NCBI GenBank assembly: GCA_019747815.1
Contig: JAIEQJ010000035.1
Location: forward strand, 124,001 to 188,000
DNA: 64,000 nt
DNA from: Hyphomonadaceae bacterium
Lineage (GTDB): Bacteria; Pseudomonadota; Alphaproteobacteria; Rhizobiales; Hyphomicrobiaceae
Reading direction: 5' to 3'
The notes under the pieces are model-generated. The model did no database searches. It saw only the letters and a list, made by a program, of their open reading frames with translations, and had not been told where the DNA came from. Numbering within the stretch: the first letter of the stretch is position 1; the number at the start of each line of letters is the position of its first letter. Shown here piece by piece: positions 32,841 through 40,417 of this stretch. The translations under genes and the position numbers were made by a program.

Positions 32841-33698
32841 ATGACAAACAGTCCCACAAACGAAGAGTTGACGGATGAAGCGCTGGCGGCGTTGCCGCTG
32901 ATCTACCGCGACGGGCTCTTCAAGGATCAGGTTGTGCTCGTGTCCGGCGCCGGCCGCGGCCTCGGCAAGGCGATCGCATTCCAGTTCGCCCGTCTGGGCG
33001 CCAAGCTTGCCATCTGCGGCCGCAAGCAAGAGCCGCTGGAGGCCACCGCGGCCGCCTTGCGCAAGCTCGGCGCCGAGGTGCTGGCCATGCCCGCGACCAT
33101 CCGCGACCCCGCCCAGGTGGCCCAGCTCTTCGATGCCGCATTCGCGCGCTTTGGCCGGCTCGACCACCTCGTCAACAACGCCGGCGGCCAGTTTCCGCAG
33201 GCGGCCATCGACTTCTCCGTCAAGGGCTGGAATGCCGTCATCGACACCAACCTGAGCGGCACCTGGTACATGATGCAGGCGGCGGCGCGGCGCTGGCGCG
33301 ACAGCGGGCAGAAGGGCTCCATCGTCAACATCGTGGCGCCGTTCTGGCGCGGCATGCCCGGCATCGCCCACACCTGCGCCGCCCGGGCCGGCGTCGTCTA
33401 TCTCTCCAAGACCGTTGCCATCGAGTGGGCGCCGCTCGGCATCCGCGTCAACTGCCTGGCTCCCGGCATCATCGCCACCGGGGGCATGCAGGTCTATCCG
33501 GAAGAGGCCCGCCGCGAGCTGCCGCGGTCGAACCTCATGCAGCGCTTCGGCAGCGTCGCCGACGTGATGAACGCGGTCTGCTATCTCGCCGGCCCATCCG
33601 GCGACTTCATCACCGGCGAGGTGCTGGCGGTGGACGGCGGCAACCAGATCTGGGGCGATCAGTGGACCATCCCCCGGCCCGACTGGTTCCGCCAATGA
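32841..33698 (+). CDS. SDR family oxidoreductase, PECR/dienoyl-CoA reductase type
   Basis: 285-residue Rossmann reductase. The NADP-binding motif is VLVSGAGRGLGKAIA (about residue 34), with NNAGG at about 113. The usual YxxxK catalytic positions read T and R (IAHTCAARAGVVYLSK), as in peroxisomal trans-2-enoyl-CoA reductase-like SDRs, which supports an acyl-CoA substrate. The C-terminal tail (WGDQWTIPRPDWFRQ) also resembles that group. The ATG lies directly against repeat copy 2, so expression may depend on the inserted element. Confidence 0.88.
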   Translation: MTNSPTNEELTDEALAALPLIYRDGLFKDQVVLVSGAGRGLGKAIAFQFARLGAKLAICGRKQEPLEATAAALRKLGAEVLAMPATIRDPAQVAQLFDAAFARFGRLDHLVNNAGGQFPQAAIDFSVKGWNAVIDTNLSGTWYMMQAAARRWRDSGQKGSIVNIVAPFWRGMPGIAHTCAARAGVVYLSKTVAIEWAPLGIRVNCLAPGIIATGGMQVYPEEARRELPRSNLMQRFGSVADVMNAVCYLAGPSGDFITGEVLAVDGGNQIWGDQWTIPRPDWFRQ

Positions 33699-33833
33699 TC
33701 TGATCCAACAACTCCAGTATCCGCTGCGCGCTCGGGGAGACCTTCGATGGTCCCAACCCACAATGCGCATGATGCGGTCGCCAACTGAGAAAGTGCTGAT
33801 CGCGCCCAAGACCCTCGCAAAGAGCCGGACCGG

Positions 33834-35042
33834 CTAGCTCCGCATCAGCTCGCCGCCGATGATGAGCTTGCGCACCTCCGTTGTCCCGGCGCCGATCTCG
33901 AGCAGCTTGGTGGCGCGATACAGCCGGTTGATCTCCGTCTCGCGCATGTAGCCGGCGCCGCCGAAGATCTGCACCGCCTCGGTGATCACCTTGGTGCACC
34001 CTTCCGCCGCATAGAGGATGCTCGCGGCCGTCAGCTTGTGGATGTCCCCGCGTCCACCGGCGCCGACCTCCAGCGCGTTGGCCTCGGCCAGCGTGCGATA
34101 GCTGAACGTGCGCATGGTCTCGATGGTGGTGTACATATCGGCCAGCTTCGCCTGCACGAGCTGAAACTCGCCGATGCGCTTGCCGAACTGCTTGCGCGTC
34201 TTGGCGTAGTCGAGGGCCAGATCGAAGGCGCGCTCGGCCATGCCGATATTGATCATGGCCACGATGGCGCGCTCCAGATCGAGGCCGCTCATCACGACGG
34301 CCACGCCGGCGTCCTCCTCGCCGACCAGATTTGCCGCAGGCACGCGGCAATCGTCGAACAGCAGCTCGGCCGTGGTGGAGCCGCGAAAGCCCATCTTGTC
34401 GAGCTTCTGCGCCACGCTGAAGCCCGGAAAGCCTTTCTCGATCACGAACGCGGAGATGCCCTTGGCGCCCTTCTCCCTGTCGGTCTTGGCATACACCAGC
34501 AGAACGTCGGCGATGGGTCCGTTGGTGATGTAGAGCTTGCGGCCGTTGATGACGTAATGGTCGCCGTCACGCCGGGCCTGCGTCGCCATCGATCCCAGCG
34601 CATCCGAGCCGGCACCCGGCTCCGTCAGGCCGAGCGCGCCGATGGCGGTTCCGTTGCACAGCCCCGGCAGGTAGCGCCGCTTGATGGCGTCGTTGGCGTT
34701 GCGCGCGATGTTGTTGAGGCACAGGTTCTCATGCGCCGCATAGCTGAGGGCAACCGCCGGGTTCCAGCGTGCCAGACCCTGCGTGATGAGGCCCGAGGTG
34801 AAAAAGTCACTGCCCGCGCCGCCGAGCTCCGGCTCGACGGTCACGCCGAGAAAGCCCATGCGGGCCAGTGCCGGCATCACCTGTGGCGGCCACCACTCCT
34901 CATCATCCATGCGCGCCTGCAGCGGCGCCAGCTCGTCCCTGGCGAAGCGATCGGCCTGGTCGAGGATCTCCTGCTGGTCCGCCGTCAGCCGAAATCCGTG
35001 CTGCAGGAGCCTGTTGGAGCCGTGCGCGGCCTGGACCGTCAT
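33834..35042 (-). CDS. Acyl-CoA dehydrogenase (isovaleryl-/citronellyl-CoA type)
   Basis: 402-residue FAD flavoenzyme for alpha,beta-dehydrogenation of a branched acyl-CoA. Motifs are ALGLTEPGAGSDALGSMATQ (FAD contact), YVINGRKLYITNGPIADVLL, and GLDLERAIVAMINIGMAERA carrying the Glu position used as base in isovaleryl-CoA dehydrogenase. The FAD dimer motif is EAVQIFGGAGYMRETEINRL, and the C-terminus is LLEIGAGTTEVRKLIIGGEL. The ATG at 35042 follows a GGGAG site. It is divergent from the TetR gene, with a 17-bp palindrome in the shared region. Confidence 0.92.
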   Translation of the reverse strand: MTVQAAHGSNRLLQHGFRLTADQQEILDQADRFARDELAPLQARMDDEEWWPPQVMPALARMGFLGVTVEPELGGAGSDFFTSGLITQGLARWNPAVALSYAAHENLCLNNIARNANDAIKRRYLPGLCNGTAIGALGLTEPGAGSDALGSMATQARRDGDHYVINGRKLYITNGPIADVLLVYAKTDREKGAKGISAFVIEKGFPGFSVAQKLDKMGFRGSTTAELLFDDCRVPAANLVGEEDAGVAVVMSGLDLERAIVAMINIGMAERAFDLALDYAKTRKQFGKRIGEFQLVQAKLADMYTTIETMRTFSYRTLAEANALEVGAGGRGDIHKLTAASILYAAEGCTKVITEAVQIFGGAGYMRETEINRLYRATKLLEIGAGTTEVRKLIIGGELMRS

Positions 35043-35092
35043 GGAGCGTTCTCCCGGAGGTGACGAGGCTCTGAGGCCTCTTGACTTGCCAA

Positions 35093-35109
35093 AGTGAAGC
35101 GCATTCACT
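35093..35109. promoter_or_regulatory. Candidate TetR operator between acyl-CoA dehydrogenase and tetR
   Basis: AGTGAAGCGCATTCACT: perfect 6-bp arms AGTGAA/TTCACT around GCGCA. It lies 51 bp upstream of the dehydrogenase ATG and about 160 bp upstream of the tetR ATG, a placement typical of TetR autoregulation of a divergent pair. Confidence 0.6.
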
Positions 35110-35267
35110 ATCAATAATCAAGCGATCGCGCATCGGGCTCGACCCCGGAGCGTGCAAACAATGCGAACGGAAACGCCGAGGTGGGATGCGATGCGGCAAT
35201 TGCCATTGGCTTGCGAACATCGTCGTCACGTGCCGCCGACCCAGCCGGCTGGGGTGCAGTGACGCTC

Positions 35268-35897
35268 ATGCCCGTCATCAGCACCGAGCGCATGCGCGAC
35301 AGGCGCGATAGTATTCTCGCCGCCGCCAGCCGCGTCTTCTCGCAAAAGGGCTTCCAGGCCGCCTCGATCGCCGAGATTGCGCGCGCGGCCGGCGTTTCCG
35401 ACGGCCTCGTCTATAAGTATTTCGAGAACAAGCGCGAGCTGCTGATCTCCGCGCTGACCGCGTTCTACGAGCGCGTCATCGATGATCTTGAGCAGCAGGT
35501 TGAGCTCGGCGAGACCTTTGCGGATCGCCTGCGGCTGCTTGTGCAGACCCACCTTGGCGTTTTCGTCCGCGATACCGGCCTGTGCCGGCTATTCATCTCC
35601 GAGGTTCGCGTCGCGACGGACTATCCCGGCTCCGCCATTCAGGTTCTGAACAAGCGCTACACGGCCGTCCTGCTGCGCATCGTGCACGACGGCATCAGGA
35701 ACGGCGAGGTGCGGCCCGATACCGACCCGCGCGTGGTGCGCGATCTGCTGTTCGGCGCCGTGGAGCACGTGGCCTGGCGGCACGTCACGACCCGCAAGGC
35801 GATCGATTGCGATCGGCTCGGCCGGCAGATCGCGGGCATGATCGTCGGTGGAATTGCGCCGCCCAGGCCGGCGGCCAGGCGCAGGGCGGCATCATGA
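35268..35897 (+). CDS. TetR/AcrR family transcriptional regulator
   Basis: 209-residue repressor. The N-terminal helix-turn-helix (about 10-57) is DSILAAASRVFSQKGFQAAS, then IAEIARAAGVSDGLVYKYFE. The C-terminal ligand domain (GLCRLFISEVRVATDYPGS and so on) is like those of fatty acid and acyl-CoA responsive regulators. Its stop overlaps the biotin carboxylase start (ATGA), so the regulator is co-translated with the catabolic operon. The product of the pathway, an acyl-CoA, is the likely inducer. Confidence 0.88.
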   Translation: MPVISTERMRDRRDSILAAASRVFSQKGFQAASIAEIARAAGVSDGLVYKYFENKRELLISALTAFYERVIDDLEQQVELGETFADRLRLLVQTHLGVFVRDTGLCRLFISEVRVATDYPGSAIQVLNKRYTAVLLRIVHDGIRNGEVRPDTDPRVVRDLLFGAVEHVAWRHVTTRKAIDCDRLGRQIAGMIVGGIAPPRPAARRRAAS

Positions 35898-37381
35898 CGG
35901 CGCCGATCCACGCGTTCAGGACCGTTCTGGTCGCCAATCGGGGCGAGATCGCCTTGCGCATTCTGCGCACGGTCAAGGCCCTCGGCCTTGAGGGCGCCAT
36001 CGTCCATCATGCCATCGATCGCGACAGCCCGGCCGTGCGGGCGGCCGACAAGGCGCACGAGATCGGGGGCGCGAGCCCGATTGCGGCCTATCTTGACGGC
36101 GCCCAGATCATTGCGGCCGCGCGTGCGCTGGGGGCGCAGGCCATCCATCCGGGCTATGGCTTCCTGTCGGAGAATGCCGGCTTTGTCCGGCAGGTGGCGC
36201 AAGCGGGCCTGATCTTCGTGGGGCCGTCGCCGGACGCCATCGAGCTGATGGGTGACAAGGTGCGGGCGCGCGCGTTCGCGACCAAGCATGGCTTTCCCGT
36301 TGCCCCCTCCGCCATCGAGGACGATGCGCCGAGAACGTTCCTTGAGCGCGCCAGGGCCTTGGGCTTTCCGCTGCTGATCAAGCCGGCGGCGGGGGGCGGC
36401 GGCAAGGGCATGCGCATCGTGCGCGACGCCGCCGCGCTCGAGGAGGAGATTGCACGGGCGCGCAGCGAGGGTGAGCGCTATTTCGGCGATGGCCGCCTCT
36501 ACGTGGAGCGGTATGTGGAGAACCCGCGCCACATCGAGGTGCAGATCCTCGGCGACGCCCATGGCAACGTCGTCCACCTGTTCGAGCGCGAGTGCTCCGT
36601 GCAGCGGCGCTTCCAGAAGATCATCGAGGAATCGCCGTCTCCCGCCCTCACGCCCCACGAGCGCGCCGAGATCGCCACAACGGCACGCAACATCGCCAAG
36701 GCCGCCGGCTACACCAACGCCGGCACCGTTGAGTTCATCTACAGCAGCGGCAAGTTCTACTTCCTGGAAATGAACACGCGCCTGCAGGTCGAGCATCCCG
36801 TGACCGAGATGGTGACGGGCATCGATCTCGTGGCCGAGCAGCTGCGGATCGCGGCCGGTGCCAGGCTTTCCGTCTCGCAGAGCGACATCATCTCGAGCGG
36901 CCATGCCATCGAGGCCCGCATCTATGCCGAGAGTCCCGGCCGCGGCTTCGCCCCGACGACCGGGCGTGTGCTCGAGCTGCGCGCGCCTCGCGGCGAGGGC
37001 GTGCGCTTCGACTGCGGCATCGCCAAGGGCCAGCACGTGACGGCGGCCTTCGATCCCATGCTCGCCAAGCTGATCGTGCATGGCACAGATCGTGAGCAGG
37101 CGTGCGCCCGCCTCGATTCGGCTCTGCGCGAGCTGGTGCTGCTCGGCTGCGAGACGAACGCGGGCTTCCTGCGCCGCGTCATCAGGCATCCGGCCTTTGC
37201 CGCCGGCGAGGTCCACACCGGCTTTCTCGATGCCCATCCCGAGATCGCGGCCGAGCCGCCTCTGCCGCGCGAGCTCGCCGACAAGCTTCTGGCCGCTGCC
37301 GCGCTGTCGACGCGCGCGGTCCGTGATGCCGCCGATGCCGTGCCGGCGCTGCATGCCGCCATGGGAGCCTGGAGGAACTGA
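35894..37381 (+). CDS. Acyl-CoA carboxylase, biotin carboxylase subunit (split alpha)
   Basis: 495-residue ATP-grasp biotin carboxylase: TVLVANRGEIALRILRT, IHPGYGFLSENAGF, KPAAGGGGKGMRIV (ATP loop), ECSVQRRFQKIIEESPS, FLEMNTRLQVEHPVTEMVTG and the C-terminal GHAIEARIYAE. It stops where MccA/AtuF-type alpha subunits continue into the BT and biotin-carrier domains. Those follow in separate frames: a 25-codon ORF, then a 168-aa biotinyl protein. The sum 495+168 equals a normal alpha subunit. It overlaps the tetR stop by 4 nt. Confidence 0.93.
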   Translation: MTAPIHAFRTVLVANRGEIALRILRTVKALGLEGAIVHHAIDRDSPAVRAADKAHEIGGASPIAAYLDGAQIIAAARALGAQAIHPGYGFLSENAGFVRQVAQAGLIFVGPSPDAIELMGDKVRARAFATKHGFPVAPSAIEDDAPRTFLERARALGFPLLIKPAAGGGGKGMRIVRDAAALEEEIARARSEGERYFGDGRLYVERYVENPRHIEVQILGDAHGNVVHLFERECSVQRRFQKIIEESPSPALTPHERAEIATTARNIAKAAGYTNAGTVEFIYSSGKFYFLEMNTRLQVEHPVTEMVTGIDLVAEQLRIAAGARLSVSQSDIISSGHAIEARIYAESPGRGFAPTTGRVLELRAPRGEGVRFDCGIAKGQHVTAAFDPMLAKLIVHGTDREQACARLDSALRELVLLGCETNAGFLRRVIRHPAFAAGEVHTGFLDAHPEIAAEPPLPRELADKLLAAAALSTRAVRDAADAVPALHAAMGAWRN

Positions 37382-37458
37382 TGCTGCCTGTGCCTGAGGA
37401 TGCCGGCCCCATGACGACGCTCCCCGCCGCGCCGCGCAACTCGGCGGCGGCCCCCTGA
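37381..37458 (+). CDS. 25-codon ORF bridging biotin carboxylase and biotin carrier genes
   Basis: ATG at 37381 overlaps the biotin carboxylase stop (TGATG), and its own TGA overlaps the biotin-carrier start (TGATG). GGAGGA precedes the first junction. The product is Pro/Ala-rich (MLPVPEDAGPMTTLPAAPRN, then SAAAP). It may be a translational relay that keeps the two halves of a split alpha subunit coupled, or the relic of a linker broken by two -1 shifts. Low confidence as a functional peptide. Confidence 0.4.
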   Translation: MLPVPEDAGPMTTLPAAPRNSAAAP

Positions 37459-37964
37459 TGCGGCACAGCTTCACCATCGCCGACCGAGACCACGCGGTGT
37501 GGCTGGCGCGCGCCGGTGCCGCCTATCGCCTGCATGTCGGCGGCCGCTCCATGTCGGTATCGCTCGAGCCCGCTGCCGATGGTGCGGGCGTGTTGCAGTT
37601 CGATGGCGCGCGGCACGATGTCGTCATGGCGCGGGATGGCGATGTCACCCATCTGCACATCGATGGCGAGGCATTCGCCGTCCGCTACACCGATCCCGTC
37701 CGCAGGCACGCCGGCAGCTCTGCCGACGCAGCCGAGGATGTTGCCCTGGCGCCCATGCCTGGCACGGTTGTCGCCGTCAATGTGCAGCCCGGCGAGCGCG
37801 TCGCAGCCGGACAGACCCTGGTCGTCATCGAGAGCATGAAGCTTGAGACCTCCATCAAGGCCTGGCGCGAGGGGTCGGTGGCGGCAGTGCACGTGGCCAA
37901 GGGCGATCCCTTCGAGCGATCGGCGCCGCTCGTCACGCTGGCCCCTGAAGCGAGGGCCCGCTGA
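37458..37964 (+). CDS. Biotin carrier (BCCP-like) domain protein of acyl-CoA carboxylase
   Basis: 168 residues. The first ~85 resemble the BT/linker region of acyl-CoA carboxylase alpha subunits (HAVWLARAGAAYRLHVGGRS). The last ~75 form a biotinyl domain (LAPMPGTVVAVNVQPGERVA, QTLVVIESMKLETSIKA). The biotin-accepting Lys is in ESMKLE, a variant of EAMKM. It is followed after 2 nt by the carboxyltransferase gene. Confidence 0.9.
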   Translation: MRHSFTIADRDHAVWLARAGAAYRLHVGGRSMSVSLEPAADGAGVLQFDGARHDVVMARDGDVTHLHIDGEAFAVRYTDPVRRHAGSSADAAEDVALAPMPGTVVAVNVQPGERVAAGQTLVVIESMKLETSIKAWREGSVAAVHVAKGDPFERSAPLVTLAPEARAR

Positions 37965-37966
37965 CC

Positions 37967-39574
37967 ATGCGCCGCATCGAAAGCCGTCTCAACACCCGGT
38001 CGGAAGAGTTCTGCTCGCGCGCGCAGCACAACCGGCGCCTGGCGGCAGACTTGAAGGAGCTGCAGCGCCGCACCCGCGACGAGCGGCCCCAGCGCGATGT
38101 CGACCGTCTGCGGCGGCAGAGCAAGAAGCCGGTGCGCGAGCGCATCGCGCTGCTGCTCGACCCCGGCACGCCGTTCCTGGAGCTTTCGACGCTGGCCGCC
38201 AACATGGCCTACGACGGCGAGGTGCCCGGCGCGGGCATTGTCAGCGGCATTGGCATCGTGTCGGGGCGCGAGGTCATCATCCACGCCGACGACGCCAGCG
38301 TGAAGGGCGGCGCGTGGTATCCCCTGTCGGTCAAGAAGATCGTGCGCACCCTCGACATCGCCATCGAGAACCGGCTGCCGGTGGTGCACCTGTGCGACAG
38401 CGCCGGCGGCTTCCTGCCGGCCCAGGCCGATCTGTTCGCCGATCGCTATCTGGCCGGCCGCATCTTCCGCAACCAGGCCATTCTCTCCAAGCTCGGCGTG
38501 CCGCAGGTTGCCATCGTGCTTGGTCATTGCACGGCCGGCGGCGCCTATGTCCCCGCGCTCAGCGAGTACAGCGTCATCGTCAAGGGGACCGGGGCGATCT
38601 TTCTCGGCGGCCCGCCGCTCGTCAAGGCCGCAACCGGCGAGGAGGTGACCGTCGACGACTTGGGTGGCGCGCGGGTGCACACCAGCATCTCCGGCACCGC
38701 CGACTACCCTGCCGACAACGAGGATCATGCGATTGCCATCGCCCGCGAGATCGTGGGCCAGCTCAGGCAGGCGGAGAAGTGGCCCCTCGACTGGGCGACG
38801 CCGGAGGCACCCTACTACGATCCGAACGAGCTCTACGGCGTCATTCCGACCGACATCAAGCAGCAGTTCGACATGCGCGAGGTCATCGCGCGCACCGTCG
38901 ACGGCAGCCGCTTCCACGAATACCAGCCGGCCTATGGGGCCACGCTCATTTGCGGGTTTGCGCGCGTCTGGGGCTACAAGGTCGGCATCCTCGCCAACAA
39001 CGGGGTGATCTTCAACGACAGCGCGCTCAAGGGCGCGCATTTCATGCAGCTCTGCGATCAGACCCGCGTGCCGATGCTGTTCCTGCAGAACATCACCGGC
39101 TACATGGTGGGGCGCGAGTACGAGCACCGCGGCATCACCAAGGACGGCGCCAAGATGATCATGGCGGTGTCGGGCGCCGAGGTGCCCAAGATCACGGTCA
39201 TCTGCAACGGATCGTTCGGCGCCGGCAACTACGGCATGTCCGGCAGGGCCTTCGATCCGCGCTTTCTCTTCATGTGGCCGCAGAGCCAGATTTCGGTCAT
39301 GGGCGGCGAGCAGGCTGCCAACGTGCTTGCCGACATCAAGGTGCGTCAGCTGGCGCGCTCCGGCCAGACCCTCTCGGCCGCCGAGATCGTCGGCATTCGC
39401 GAGCCGATCCAGGAGGAGTACAGGCGCTTGTCGAGCGCCTACTACTCCACCTCGCAGCTCTGGGATGACGGGATCCTGGACCCCGTCGACACCCGCAATG
39501 CGCTTGGAATGGCGATCAGCGCCACATTGAACGCGCCGATCGGCCAGCCGCACTACGGCGTCTTCAGGATGTGA
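37967..39574 (+). CDS. Acyl-CoA carboxylase, carboxyltransferase (beta) subunit
   Basis: 535-residue carboxyltransferase of the MccB/AtuC type. It has N- and C-terminal crotonase-like halves: VSGIGIVSGREVIIHADDAS, VVHLCDSAGGFLPAQADLFA, GHCTAGGAYVPALSEYSVIV, then FLQNITGYMVGREYEHRGIT, ICNGSFGAGNYGMSGRAFDP and FLFMWPQSQISVMGGEQAAN. It transfers CO2 from carboxybiotin to a methylcrotonyl- or geranyl-like enoyl-CoA; the pocket residue that separates the two was not assigned here. Confidence 0.92.
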   Translation: MRRIESRLNTRSEEFCSRAQHNRRLAADLKELQRRTRDERPQRDVDRLRRQSKKPVRERIALLLDPGTPFLELSTLAANMAYDGEVPGAGIVSGIGIVSGREVIIHADDASVKGGAWYPLSVKKIVRTLDIAIENRLPVVHLCDSAGGFLPAQADLFADRYLAGRIFRNQAILSKLGVPQVAIVLGHCTAGGAYVPALSEYSVIVKGTGAIFLGGPPLVKAATGEEVTVDDLGGARVHTSISGTADYPADNEDHAIAIAREIVGQLRQAEKWPLDWATPEAPYYDPNELYGVIPTDIKQQFDMREVIARTVDGSRFHEYQPAYGATLICGFARVWGYKVGILANNGVIFNDSALKGAHFMQLCDQTRVPMLFLQNITGYMVGREYEHRGITKDGAKMIMAVSGAEVPKITVICNGSFGAGNYGMSGRAFDPRFLFMWPQSQISVMGGEQAANVLADIKVRQLARSGQTLSAAEIVGIREPIQEEYRRLSSAYYSTSQLWDDGILDPVDTRNALGMAISATLNAPIGQPHYGVFRM

Positions 39575-39589
39575 GGGGAGAGCCGCACG

Positions 39590-40417
39590 ATGCAGCGCAC
39601 TGACAGCTCCGGCCCCGGCGACATCGTGCTGCGCTGCCGCGACATCGAGCGCTCGTTTGGCGGCCTCAAGGCGCTCAAGGCCGTCAACCTCGAGATCCGC
39701 AAGGGAGAGATTCTGGGGTTGGTCGGCCCGAATGGCAGCGGCAAGACGACGATGGTGAACGTCATCACCGGCTTCTATCCGCCGGAGAGGGGCACCGTCA
39801 CGCTGTTTGGCGAGAACATCACCCGCAAGAGGCCGCACGCCATCGCCGCCAGGCGTATGGCGCGCACGTTCCAGAATCTCGCCCTGTTCCGCGGCTTGAG
39901 CGTGCTCGACAACATCCTGCTCGGCCGCCACGTGCACATGCGGCCGAGCGCGATCGCCACCTTGTTCTACTGGGTGTGGGCGTTGCGCGAGGAGACGCGG
40001 CACCGCCGCGTGGTCGAGGAAATCATCGACTTCATGCAGCTGCAGGACATCCGCAACGAGCCGGTGGAGGTGGTGCCGCTCGGCCTGCAGAAGCGTGTCG
40101 AGCTTGCGCGCGCCCTGGCGGCGGAGCCGAAATTGCTGGTTCTGGACGAGCCCATGGCCGGCATGAACCAGGAGGAGAAGGAGTACATCACGCGCTTCAT
40201 CCTGGATGCCCGCGACGAGCGCGATGTCTCGATCCTCCTGATCGAGCACCACATGGATGTGGTCACCGCGATCTGCGACCGCATGCAGGTTCTGAGCTAC
40301 GGCGAGACCATTGCCGAAGGCAAGCCGCGCGAGGCCATTGCCGACCCGCGCGTCATCTCCGCCTACCTGGGCCAGCGCGCCGCCAAGCGCCAGGCCGGCG
40401 CGGGAGCCGCGGCATGA
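39590..40417 (+). CDS. livG: HAAT-family ABC transporter ATPase (LivG-like)
   Basis: 275-residue ATPase. Walker A is GLVGPNGSGKTTMVNVITGF, the signature region is VVPLGLQKRVELARALAAEP (LGLQK instead of LSGGQ), Walker B is LLVLDEPMAGMNQEEK, and the H-loop is LLIEHHMDVV. The weak signature is common in LivG. It begins 15 nt after the carboxylase beta gene and overlaps the acyl-CoA synthetase start (ATGA), tying transport to activation. Confidence 0.9.
   Translation: MQRTDSSGPGDIVLRCRDIERSFGGLKALKAVNLEIRKGEILGLVGPNGSGKTTMVNVITGFYPPERGTVTLFGENITRKRPHAIAARRMARTFQNLALFRGLSVLDNILLGRHVHMRPSAIATLFYWVWALREETRHRRVVEEIIDFMQLQDIRNEPVEVVPLGLQKRVELARALAAEPKLLVLDEPMAGMNQEEKEYITRFILDARDERDVSILLIEHHMDVVTAICDRMQVLSYGETIAEGKPREAIADPRVISAYLGQRAAKRQAGAGAAA

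Noticed and set aside
33699-33833. A possible gene remnant between the SDR and acyl-CoA dehydrogenase genes (minus strand SPSAQRILELLDQI)
   Set aside because: The stretch is too short and no family could be recognised with any confidence.
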